Assembly: GCA_903874965.1 (NCBI GenBank)
Contig: CAIQUD010000107.1
Location: forward strand, 1 to 36,426
Length of the DNA stretch: 36,426 nt
From: an uncultured Actinomycetes bacterium
GTDB taxonomy: Bacteria; Actinomycetota; Acidimicrobiia; Acidimicrobiales; RAAP-2
Direction of reading: 5' to 3'
The translations under genes were made by a program, and so were the position numbers. Below the pieces are notes generated by a model. It saw only the letters and a program-made list of their open reading frames with translations, made no database searches and was not told the DNA's origin. Below, in pieces: positions 15,560-22,926 of the stretch; position 1 is the stretch's first letter; each line of letters starts with the position of its first letter.

Positions 15560-15982
15560 TTACAAATACCCAGAGGCAATGGACTCAATCCACCAACCTG
15601 GAGCTGCATTGAGGAGGGTTGAAAGGTCCCAGTAGTCCGTCCACCGAACAATGACGCCGTTGTCGACTTCATGGATGGAGGTGAAGGGAAAAGAGATGGT
15701 TTCTCCAGTACTCCACGTCCAATTCTCAATGTGTTCGGTGACGACTACCTTGCCTTCGGCGATCATGAGCACTGGCGTGTGGCCGTAGTGCTCGAGCTGC
15801 GCAATGCCAAGCTTCAAACGAGCGACGACCTGGTCGGGTCCAACGGCGAGGTCCTCTGGGGGCGTCGCAACATCCGTGTAGGTCGACTCGGGCCCAAAGA
15901 ATGAGGCGACCTTCTCGAAATCCCGTTCGTAGAGCGCTTCCCAGAATGACTCAATCGTTGCCTTTGCCGTTGATGCGGACAT
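15560..15982 (-). CDS. NTF2-fold protein, limonene-epoxide-hydrolase / SnoaL-like
   Basis: This 140-residue protein starts at ATG 15982, seven bases after GAGGAG. It has the NTF2-like layout: an N-terminal helix IESFWEALYERDFEKVASFF, then a curved sheet ending HEVDNGVIVRWTDYWDLSTLL. The last motif matches the WRDYFD segment of limonene-1,2-epoxide hydrolases, which use an Arg-Asp-Asp triad. Here the expected ER-D pair reads EHIEN, so the arginine is not conserved, and hydrolase chemistry is doubtful. It is divergent from the ClC gene. It is likely a soluble small-molecule-binding or hydrolytic protein. Confidence 0.75.
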   Translation of the reverse strand: MSASTAKATIESFWEALYERDFEKVASFFGPESTYTDVATPPEDLAVGPDQVVARLKLGIAQLEHYGHTPVLMIAEGKVVVTEHIENWTWSTGETISFPFTSIHEVDNGVIVRWTDYWDLSTLLNAAPGWWIESIASGYL

Positions 15983-16113
15983 CTGTTCTCCTCAAGATGG
16001 GACTTGCCACCTGACGCTAGCCAACGACGGCTGGCTGCCGGTTGCCCTCCTGCCACACACAATCTCGAGAGAACACCGGGACTACGCTCGACACGTGCGG
16101 GAAGGACCTACCA

Positions 16114-17502
16114 ATGGCGGATGATCCAGTTCCAGAGCGGCTGCGAATCCCACAGCCCGTCATCAAGAAGCGCCTCCCTTCCGGACGTGGCGCAATGGAA
16201 CAGCCGAATGCCACGCACGATGGCGAGGCTGCTCTGACGAGGAACTTCTGGCTCGCACTTCTGTTGACCGCAGTTGGAGCAGGTCTGTTTGCTGACCTTC
16301 TTTTGGGGATTCTCCATTTCGCTGAGCGTGTTGCCTTTGGTTCAGGCCACGCCACCTATCAAGCCGCTGTTGAAGCCTCATCAAGCACGAGACGGGTTGT
16401 GGCCCTGCTCTGTGCAGGGGCGATCGGTGGAGTTGCTTGGTACTCCATTCGACGGTTCCTTCCGAATGAGCACACCGAGGTTGACGAGGCGGTGTGGAAC
16501 GGCGATGGGGATCTTTCCCTTCGGCGAAGCTTTCTGACCTCAATCACTTCGGTGACGGTCGTTGGTCTCGGTGCATCGATTGGACGAGAGGCGGCCCCGA
16601 AGTTGATGGGTGGCGTTTCTGGGACCCTCGTGTCGAACTGGTTCCACCTTTCCTTGGCCCAACGACGACTGATCGTTGCCTGTGGTGCAGGAGCTGGCTT
16701 CGCCGCTGCCTACAACGTCCCGATTGCGGGAGCACTGTTCACCGCTGAGGTGCTCTGCGGGAGCCTTGCGCTTCCGACGGTGCTTCCAGCTATGGCGTGC
16801 TCTATGGTCGCCACTTTTGTTTCCTGGCTCACGCTCCCAAACCATGCGCTCTATGGGGACGTTCCCACGTTCACGGTCAATGGGTCGCTCCTCACCGGCA
16901 GCATCGTGATTGGAATTCTCGTGGGTGTCTTTGCGCTGGGGTTCATTCGACTCATTGGTTGGGTCTCTCACAACCGGGCAAAGGGGGCTCATGTTCTCTG
17001 GGCGATGCCACTGTGTTTTGGGATTCTTGGAGTCGTCGGAATTCGCTATCCACAACTCTTTGGAAACGGGATTGGACTTGCCCACGACGCGTTCCTTGGC
17101 ATTGGCGCACCGAGTCTGCTCTTTGTGCTGTTCTTGTTGAAGCCCCTTGTGACGGCATTGTGTTTAGAAGGAGGAGCTGCGGGTGGCCTCTTTACCCCCG
17201 CTCTCGCCTCAGGTGCCCTGCTTGGTTCAGTGATTGGTTCCGGATGGGACCATGTCTGGGCGGGAGCACCGCTCGGAGCCTTTGCACTCATTGGAGCAGC
17301 AGCGACCATTGGCGCGAGCATGCAAGCACCTTTGGCTGGCATGGTGGTCGTGGCTGAACTCACCCATACGGGATTTGGACTATCGGTTCCACTGCTCTGT
17401 GCAACGGTCATTGCGACCGTCATTGTGCGACATGTTGATGGGTACTCCATCTACACCGCAAGGCTTCAGAGCAAACGTCATGACGTGTCGCTCGAGTCCT
17501 AG
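16114..17502 (+). CDS. ClC family chloride channel / H+:Cl- antiporter
   Basis: This 462-residue protein starts at ATG 16114, after GGAAGGA. Ten or more hydrophobic segments begin at about residue 45. ClC filter motifs are present: GASIGREAAPKLMG (the GREGP motif with its gating Glu kept, Gly to Ala), the following GAGAGFAAAYNVPIAG, and GGAAGGLFTPALASGALLG. These regions line the anion pathway. The family moves Cl- or other anions across the inner membrane and often aids acid resistance or pH balance. There is no CBS domain at the C-terminus. Channel or exchanger mode cannot be decided by eye. It is divergent from the NTF2-fold gene and convergent with the YkgJ gene. Confidence 0.9.
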   Translation: MADDPVPERLRIPQPVIKKRLPSGRGAMEQPNATHDGEAALTRNFWLALLLTAVGAGLFADLLLGILHFAERVAFGSGHATYQAAVEASSSTRRVVALLCAGAIGGVAWYSIRRFLPNEHTEVDEAVWNGDGDLSLRRSFLTSITSVTVVGLGASIGREAAPKLMGGVSGTLVSNWFHLSLAQRRLIVACGAGAGFAAAYNVPIAGALFTAEVLCGSLALPTVLPAMACSMVATFVSWLTLPNHALYGDVPTFTVNGSLLTGSIVIGILVGVFALGFIRLIGWVSHNRAKGAHVLWAMPLCFGILGVVGIRYPQLFGNGIGLAHDAFLGIGAPSLLFVLFLLKPLVTALCLEGGAAGGLFTPALASGALLGSVIGSGWDHVWAGAPLGAFALIGAAATIGASMQAPLAGMVVVAELTHTGFGLSVPLLCATVIATVIVRHVDGYSIYTARLQSKRHDVSLES

Positions 17503-17535
17503 GAAACATCGCTCAGACGTTCGGTGCTGACTGTT

Positions 17536-17552
17536 CCTCGCTTAGCGGGGTT
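17536..17552 (+). terminator. Short hairpin after the ClC gene
   Basis: CCTCGC-TTA-GCGGGG pairs over six bases, including one G-T, and is followed by TTCG. It sits between the convergent ClC and YkgJ genes. The T-run is poor, so this is a weak candidate. Confidence 0.35.
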
Positions 17553-17566
17553 CGAAACTGGTGAAC

Positions 17567-18223
17567 TCAGTCGACTCGGTGCTCAATGTCTGCCCATCGG
17601 CGCATGATGGCGATTGCCTCGGAGATGAGGGCAATCTCGGTCTCTTGGTTCTTCTCTCGTTCCGGCAGAAAGAGTTCATGGATCCGGATCGCCTGTGTTG
17701 CCGTCCAAGAAGGTTCATAGCTAAAACCTCTTGATCGAAACGCTGTTGGGTGGCGGTAGATGAACTCGACAGCATCAAGCACTGCCAATTGTCTTGCCCG
17801 GTCGTCATCGGTTTCGTAGGAGAACACCCACTTGTCGACGCGCTCACCCATGGCGGCGTGCCGGCCTTCTTTGTCGACGAGGTCCGCTGCCGCCATGGTC
17901 CGGCAATCAAAGATCCGACAGGCTCGGGGGCGGACATCATAGATAGAGCACGCACCATCTCGGAGCATCGGACAGACGTGGGTCTCCGACGTCAGCAGCA
18001 AGGTGGTGCCCGTCGCTTGGTTCTCAACACGCTGCAAGAACTCAACGGGAATTGCCGCCAAGGTCGCAGGTTCGTCACGTCCGATTGGAATTGCGTCGAA
18101 GGTCGAGCAGCACGCGGAGCAGTCACCACAGGCCACGACGGCATTCGCCAACGTCGATGGATCGAGCTTGGACTTGAGCCAAGGCCCGAAGTCTCCAGCG
18201 TCGTAGAGGAGTTCGTCTGCCAT
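17567..18223 (-). CDS. YkgJ family cysteine-cluster protein
   Basis: This 218-residue protein starts at ATG 18223 (MADELLYDAGDFG); an in-frame ATG nine codons upstream is possible, and neither has a clear Shine-Dalgarno. The cluster CGDCSACC at about residues 32-39 and the later C-P-x-LRDGACSIYDVRPRAC plus RIFDC give the full YkgJ pattern, thought to bind zinc or an iron-sulfur cluster. The C-terminal part is helical and charged. The biochemical function of the family is unsettled; some members act near flagellar or oxidative functions. It is convergent with the ClC gene and divergent from the sigma factor. Confidence 0.88.
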   Translation of the reverse strand: MADELLYDAGDFGPWLKSKLDPSTLANAVVACGDCSACCSTFDAIPIGRDEPATLAAIPVEFLQRVENQATGTTLLLTSETHVCPMLRDGACSIYDVRPRACRIFDCRTMAAADLVDKEGRHAAMGERVDKWVFSYETDDDRARQLAVLDAVEFIYRHPTAFRSRGFSYEPSWTATQAIRIHELFLPEREKNQETEIALISEAIAIMRRWADIEHRVD

Positions 18224-18356
18224 GCATGGAGCGTACCGTTGCCACCTCATGAGTCGGGAGCGGACGTGCTTGGTAACTGGATTGGAAAGAACTTGAGGCC
18301 TCGAGACATCTACGGTACGAGGGTGCCCATCTGGTGCCGAGAGCGAAAGGTCACCC

Positions 18357-18884
18357 GTGACACGTGAGGAACGCTTCAGCGCCTTAGCCCACGAGCATTC
18401 AAGCAGTCTTCTTCGCTACCTCCGTCGACGTCATGATGGAACAGGAGCAACATCGGCCGATGACGTGCTTTCCGATGTTCTTCTTGTTGCCTGGCGCAGG
18501 TTTGACGACATCCCAGAAGGTCTCGAAGCTCCTTGGTTGTTCAATGTTGCTCACCGTTGTCTTGCCAATGATCGACGCAAGCAAGGTCGTCGCAAGGAGC
18601 TGATCGTCAGACTTCGCGCAAGAGGTGATTCTCCGAGTGCAGAAGAAGAGGCACTGGCGGTTGATGCAATGCGGAGCGGACTCGCAGCCTTGAAAACCCA
18701 AGAACGCGAAGCCCTGTTACTCAGCGCTTGGGAAGGGCTCAGCCCTCAGGAACTCGCGATTGCCCTTGGCATCTCTGAAAATGCTGCGGCAATTCGGTTG
18801 TCGAAGGCGAAGACGAAACTCCAGGCGGAACTCGACGCCAAGAAAGAGGAAAGTTTCAGTCGGCCCAAGACATCTCCTCATTGA
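18357..18884 (+). CDS. ECF-type RNA polymerase sigma factor
   Basis: This 175-residue protein starts at GTG 18357, seven bases after GAAAGG. Region 2 lies at about 8-75 (LLRYLRRRHD, ADDVLSDVLLVAWRRFDDIP, PWLFNVAHRCLANDRRK). Region 4 is at about 105-160 (LKTQEREALLLSAWEGLSPQELAIALGISENAAAIRLSKAK), a helix-turn-helix that reads the -35 element. The length and two-domain build fit the extracytoplasmic function class. The next gene begins 23 bases later, encodes a membrane protein and is probably its regulator or anti-sigma factor. The signal sensed is unknown. Confidence 0.9.
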   Translation: MTREERFSALAHEHSSSLLRYLRRRHDGTGATSADDVLSDVLLVAWRRFDDIPEGLEAPWLFNVAHRCLANDRRKQGRRKELIVRLRARGDSPSAEEEALAVDAMRSGLAALKTQEREALLLSAWEGLSPQELAIALGISENAAAIRLSKAKTKLQAELDAKKEESFSRPKTSPH

Positions 18885-18907
18885 CGAACCAATGAAAGGA
18901 GCCCGTC

Positions 18908-20224
18908 ATGGACGAGCTGCACGAAACGGACCCCCTCTTGAGCAAGGTCCAAGCCTTCGACCCTGAGCCCGACCCAGTTGTGGCGAACTCCTTTGCTGTT
19001 GATCGAATGGTGCGCAATGCGACCTCAATGCCCAATCCCTCAATTTGGACTCGTGGTCGCTATGCAGCCACGGCGTCAGTTGCCTCGCTCGGTTCAGCCG
19101 CTGCAGTGATCGCCTTGATCGTCGGACTTGGTTCGGTTGGACCAGAGCTTCCCGTCCTCGCCATTGGCGGCACGCCGAAGGTTGGAGCTTCTGGCGATGC
19201 AGCGCTTGCACCTGGTGCGTCGACAACGGTTCCGTCAATGGGGATGATGCGGCTCTATCGGTCCTATACCTTCACGACGAGCCCAGACCTCGTGGTCGTC
19301 GGCGGCGGTTCAGGTTCGCACCAACTCACTGCCTCGAGTGATCCAGCTACGTTGCTCGATCACCTTGCCTCGGTCTTTCATGTGACCGGCATGCGAGACG
19401 CAACGAATGGCAACTACATGATTTCCGGAACCAATGGCTCGTACGTGCAGGTTTGGAAGGACGGCGGGATCCTGCGTTGGGACTACCAGCCAGAGAGTTC
19501 AATGGCAACCGATGGCGGAGTCGCTCCCGGTGACGTCGGCGGCGTCGCCTCGGCGCCTGGTGATGTCGTCACCACTCCGGCTACCACTGAGACAACCGTG
19601 CCTCCAGCCCCAACAGCCCCAGTGCTCTCAAGTGATCAGGCAATCAGTGATGCAAGAGCGGTACTTGATCAAGTTGGTGGTTTCGGTGACCTTGGCAACG
19701 CCCAGGTGCAGTCGCTCGACACCGGTGGCGACTACGTCACCTTCTCGCTCATGGTTGATGGTCTTGCGACGGACCTCACGACGTCGGTTGACTACAACCC
19801 AGATGGGTCGTTCTCTGCCTCAGGGTTTGATGCCCAAGTCGGCGGACTGGTGCCCTACCCAACGATCTCCGCCACGGACGCGATTTCCCAATTGAGTACC
19901 ACGCAAGGAGTGAGCGGCGGCCCCATCATGGGTGAACCGGTTGCCCCAATGCCTGGTGCAGTTGGTGGCACAGCGGACACCACGACGACAGCTCCTGAGC
20001 AAACCCCGCCGGCGCTCGAGGTCTCCATCAACAAGGCAACGATGGGACTCCAGACGTACACCCTCGCCAATGGTGAAACATGGCTCTTGCCGGTGTGGCT
20101 CCTCGAAGGACCAATCACGGATCCAAGCGCGACCAATGGTGACAATGCTGGTGACTTCAGCCAAACCGTGATTGGCGTCAGCAGCGAGTACGTGAAAATC
20201 GCCGTCAGCCCTATCGCTTACTGA
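18908..20224 (+). CDS. Membrane-anchored partner of the ECF sigma factor (putative anti-sigma factor)
   Basis: This 438-residue protein starts at ATG 18908, six bases after AAAGGAG. Residues 1-50 are polar and probably cytoplasmic (DELHETDPLLSKVQAFDP, VANSFAVDRMVRN). A single membrane helix follows at about 55-80. The remaining 350 residues lie outside and include linkers rich in Thr, Pro and Gly (TTPATTETTVPPAPTAP). No zinc anti-sigma motif (HxxxCxxC) is present and there are no cysteines at all. The gene order with the sigma gene and the one-helix topology support an anti-sigma role. Two PepSY-like segments (AISDARAVLDQVGG and AISQLSTT) hint at a sensory ectodomain. Its stop overlaps the convergent SDR gene by seven bases. 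Confidence 0.6.
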   Translation: MDELHETDPLLSKVQAFDPEPDPVVANSFAVDRMVRNATSMPNPSIWTRGRYAATASVASLGSAAAVIALIVGLGSVGPELPVLAIGGTPKVGASGDAALAPGASTTVPSMGMMRLYRSYTFTTSPDLVVVGGGSGSHQLTASSDPATLLDHLASVFHVTGMRDATNGNYMISGTNGSYVQVWKDGGILRWDYQPESSMATDGGVAPGDVGGVASAPGDVVTTPATTETTVPPAPTAPVLSSDQAISDARAVLDQVGGFGDLGNAQVQSLDTGGDYVTFSLMVDGLATDLTTSVDYNPDGSFSASGFDAQVGGLVPYPTISATDAISQLSTTQGVSGGPIMGEPVAPMPGAVGGTADTTTTAPEQTPPALEVSINKATMGLQTYTLANGETWLLPVWLLEGPITDPSATNGDNAGDFSQTVIGVSSEYVKIAVSPIAY

Positions 20225-21015
20225 GCACCTGCCGATGGTCCAAGCCTCGGGGCGATGGTGAGTCCGCCATCGACCCTGAGGACTTGGCCGGTAATGAAGC
20301 GGGCAGCGTCGGACAAAAGAAAACCAACGACTTCGGCGATGTCCTCGGGAGTTCCGACTCGACCGAGTGGGTTTTCCTGAGCCAGGCGTTCAAGCGCAGG
20401 GGGACTGATTTGGCTGGCAGCGGTTTCGGTCAAGATCATCCCAGGAGCAACGACATTGCAGCGGATGCCGTCACGACCAAATCGCGCAGCAACGTGCCGG
20501 TTGAGCTGTTCAATGGCGGCCTTCGACACGCCGTAGGCAAGCCGGGCATGTTCGCCGATTGCGGCCGACCCTGACGAGATCAACACGATTGCTCCTCCAC
20601 CACGTGAAGTCATTGACGGGGCGATTGCTTGGATGAGTCGGAGGGCTCCAGTTGCATTGGTGTTGATCACCTGATCCCAAGTCTCAAGGTCAATGTCGAG
20701 AGCATTGGTATCTCGCCTGAAACTCGTCCAACCGGCATTGTGGTCAAGATGGTCGATGCCACCAAAGTGGGACGTGCCTGTCTCGACCATGGCATTGACT
20801 GAATCTGTTGACGCAACATCGCAATGCAGCGCAAGAGCGTTGCCACCTTGCAGCTCAATTGATTCGGCAACGTGTTGGGCACCTTCAAGGTCAATATCGG
20901 TGACGAGCACGGAGGCGCCGAGACTTGCCAAGTGCCGCGCGGTCGCAGCGCCGATTCCTCGGGCTGCGCCGGTGAGAACCGCCACCTTGCCATCGAGATT
21001 GTTTGAGGAGGTCAT
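20218..21015 (-). CDS. Short-chain dehydrogenase/reductase (SDR)
   Basis: This 265-residue protein has the classical SDR features. The nucleotide-binding TGAARGIG is at residues 15-22, Asp40 at the end of the second strand suggests NAD preference, and NAG is at 93-95. The catalytic set is Asn120, Ser148, Tyr161 and Lys165. The C-terminal GQVLRVDGGL is typical of the fold. It oxidises or reduces a hydroxyl or carbonyl group, but the substrate is unknown. Its ATG overlaps the stop of the LLM gene (ATGA), which in turn overlaps the crotonase gene, so three enzymes are made from one transcript. The combination suggests a catabolic route handling acyl-CoA or cyclic compounds. Confidence 0.9.
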   Translation of the reverse strand: MTSSNNLDGKVAVLTGAARGIGAATARHLASLGASVLVTDIDLEGAQHVAESIELQGGNALALHCDVASTDSVNAMVETGTSHFGGIDHLDHNAGWTSFRRDTNALDIDLETWDQVINTNATGALRLIQAIAPSMTSRGGGAIVLISSGSAAIGEHARLAYGVSKAAIEQLNRHVAARFGRDGIRCNVVAPGMILTETAASQISPPALERLAQENPLGRVGTPEDIAEVVGFLLSDAARFITGQVLRVDGGLTIAPRLGPSAGAQ

Positions 21016-22043
21016 GTTGCGCCATCTTTCAGCTGAGCGATCGCATGTTTGAGACCAGCGTCAAGTTCCGGGTCGCTTGGCACGGAGAGCAAAATGCCAT
21101 CGGCCAGGTTCGAAAACCGGTCAAGGAGTACTTCAGCAAGTTCGTCAATTCGCCCAGTTGGAAGGAGCGTGTCCAAGAGGTCATTCGTGACGAGTTGCTC
21201 GAGACGGTCCCAGGCATCTTCTCTCACGACGGTTCGAAGCTCAGTCGTTAGGTGTCCCCATCCATAGAGCTCCAAGGTTGGGGCATAGGCGGGGGTTGAA
21301 TACAAAAAGGCAAAGAGTCGCCTCTGGCGTTCGCGCTCTTGATCAAGGGCGTTGGCGTCATGCCCGGTGATGACCTGCGTGCCAACGACCAACTCGAGAC
21401 TGGAACGTTCTCGACCAGAAGCTGCGAGACCGGTCAAGAGATGGGGGAGGCAAGAGGTCTCGAGGTAGCGCGGCGATGAATTTGTTGGATGGGTCACGAA
21501 GCCGTCGGCAACTTCCCCAGCCAGCTGACAGATCCGAGGATTCACCCCTCCGAGATAGATCGGTGGCAAAGAAACCTCTGGACCAGGTCCAGGGTTGAAA
21601 TACGCCTGGAGCCTCGTCAGTTGATAGTGCGGTCCGACGTGGTCGAGGACCTCGCCGGAAGCAAAACGCGAGAAACACGCCTCCACGGCCGCGACATAGT
21701 CGCGCATGCGGCCAACAGGTTCAGCCCACGGCATGCCATAGCGCTCTTGGATGTTTTGGCGAATTTGGCTACCGAGACCAAGATGGAATCGGCCACCGGA
21801 AATGACCGAGAGGTCCCAGGCGGACAGTGCCGTAAGCATGGGGCTTCGGGTAAAAGCAAGCGCAACTGCTGTTCGGACGGTGAGGGATGTTGTTGCTTGC
21901 ACCGCCAAGAGCGAGACCATGAAAGGGTCATGAATCGTCTCGGCAACATGGAGTCCGTCGTAGCCGAGGGACTCAATTCTTCTCGCATGAGCTGGGACGT
22001 CGGCAAGCGGAAGCCGAGGATCCATGCCGGCGTAGACCTTCAT
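21012..22043 (-). CDS. LLM-class (luciferase-like), probably F420-dependent oxidoreductase
   Basis: This 343-residue protein shows the luciferase-like TIM barrel: MKVYAGMDPRLPLADVPAHA, then ARRIESLGYDGLHVAETIHD at the N-terminus, LAFTRSPMLTALSAWDLSVI and GRFHLGLGSQ in the core, and PPIYLGGVNPRICQLAGEVA later. These match actinobacterial F420-dependent members, which move hydride to or from deazaflavin F420. FMN use cannot be excluded. It overlaps both neighbours by four bases in the crotonase-LLM-SDR operon. The substrate is unknown. Confidence 0.88.
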   Translation of the reverse strand: MKVYAGMDPRLPLADVPAHARRIESLGYDGLHVAETIHDPFMVSLLAVQATTSLTVRTAVALAFTRSPMLTALSAWDLSVISGGRFHLGLGSQIRQNIQERYGMPWAEPVGRMRDYVAAVEACFSRFASGEVLDHVGPHYQLTRLQAYFNPGPGPEVSLPPIYLGGVNPRICQLAGEVADGFVTHPTNSSPRYLETSCLPHLLTGLAASGRERSSLELVVGTQVITGHDANALDQERERQRRLFAFLYSTPAYAPTLELYGWGHLTTELRTVVREDAWDRLEQLVTNDLLDTLLPTGRIDELAEVLLDRFSNLADGILLSVPSDPELDAGLKHAIAQLKDGAT

Positions 22044-22840
22044 GAATGCTCCCGACCTTGTTCAATGATTTGGTCCCGATCCTCGGTGAGTCGAGCTCGA
22101 TTGAATCGCTCGGCCATCCACTTCTTTGCCCATGCCTGTTCTTCAGCAAGTGCTTCGTGACCGGAACGACCATTGAACGCGTCGTACATGGAGCGAAGTT
22201 CGGCAACCGTCGCTGGTTCGAGTTGCGCCATTGCTTCGGCGAGTTCAATCGCTCGTGGCAGCAACTCCTCATGAGGGACAACCTCATCGACGAGACCCCA
22301 GAAGGCTGCCGTGTCGGCGTCGACAAAGGCGCCAGTCAGGCTCATTCTGCGGGCACGTCCTGGCCCGACCCTCGCAGGAAGGAGCATGGTGAGGCCGCCT
22401 CCTGGCATTGCACCAACTTTTGCGTGGGTGTCAGCGAAACGAGCCTTCGAAGAAGCGACGAGGACATCGCAGGAAAGGGCGAGTTCCAAGCCACCAGTCA
22501 CCGCCGCCCCGTTCACCGCAGCGATGATCGGCGTGTCGTGTGGAGGAAGCATCCCAACGAAAGGACTCTCACTCGCAAGGCGGCGTTGACGTTCACCTTC
22601 GTCCTCGTCGCTGAGGCCTCGAAGGTCAAATCCCGCACAGAAGGCTGGGTCCGCGCCAGTGAGGATGATTGCCCGGATTTCCGGGTCCTGATCGAGTTGT
22701 CGGACACCGTCAGCAATCTGTCCCCAAAACTTCGGGCTGAGGGCATTTCGAACTTCCGGACGGTTGAGCGTGAGCACGCCAAGGTGTCCTCGAAGTTCAA
22801 TTAAGAGGTCTTTGGTCATCGCGTTGGCGGTGGGCTCCAT
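22040..22840 (-). CDS. Enoyl-CoA hydratase/isomerase (crotonase) family protein
   Basis: This 266-residue protein starts at ATG 22840; ATG 22819 is also possible and neither has a strong ribosome site. The crotonase oxyanion-hole motifs are present: FCAGFDLRG, and GAAVTGGLELALSCD. The segment FADTHAKVGAMPGGGL resembles the actinobacterial EchA type. The two acid residues of classical hydratases (rat Glu144 and Glu164) fall on His in ADTHAKVG and Arg in ARRMSLTG, so simple water addition is doubtful. Isomerase, hydrolase or decarboxylase activity on an acyl-CoA is possible. It is the first gene of the three-gene operon. Confidence 0.88.
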   Translation of the reverse strand: MEPTANAMTKDLLIELRGHLGVLTLNRPEVRNALSPKFWGQIADGVRQLDQDPEIRAIILTGADPAFCAGFDLRGLSDEDEGERQRRLASESPFVGMLPPHDTPIIAAVNGAAVTGGLELALSCDVLVASSKARFADTHAKVGAMPGGGLTMLLPARVGPGRARRMSLTGAFVDADTAAFWGLVDEVVPHEELLPRAIELAEAMAQLEPATVAELRSMYDAFNGRSGHEALAEEQAWAKKWMAERFNRARLTEDRDQIIEQGREHS

Positions 22841-22915
22841 GGGCTGAGGATAGAGAACATGAGGGCAAGTTGCCATTTTCTCGCGAGCGACTGAAAGAAC
22901 CCTGTTCTCGTCAGT

Positions 22916-22921
22916 TACGAT
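22916..22921 (+). promoter_or_regulatory. Possible -10 box for a leaderless transcript of the YfhO-like gene
   Basis: TACGAT ends five bases before GTG 22927, the spacing expected when transcription begins at the start codon. No Shine-Dalgarno is visible there. A CTGAAA 19 bases upstream is a poor -35. Confidence 0.3.
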
Positions 22922-22926
22922 GCAAC

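Noticed and set aside
16004-16110. Inverted repeats (AGCC...GGCT) in the NTF2/ClC divergent region as an operator
   Set aside because: The arms are four bases and GC-rich, within chance expectation.
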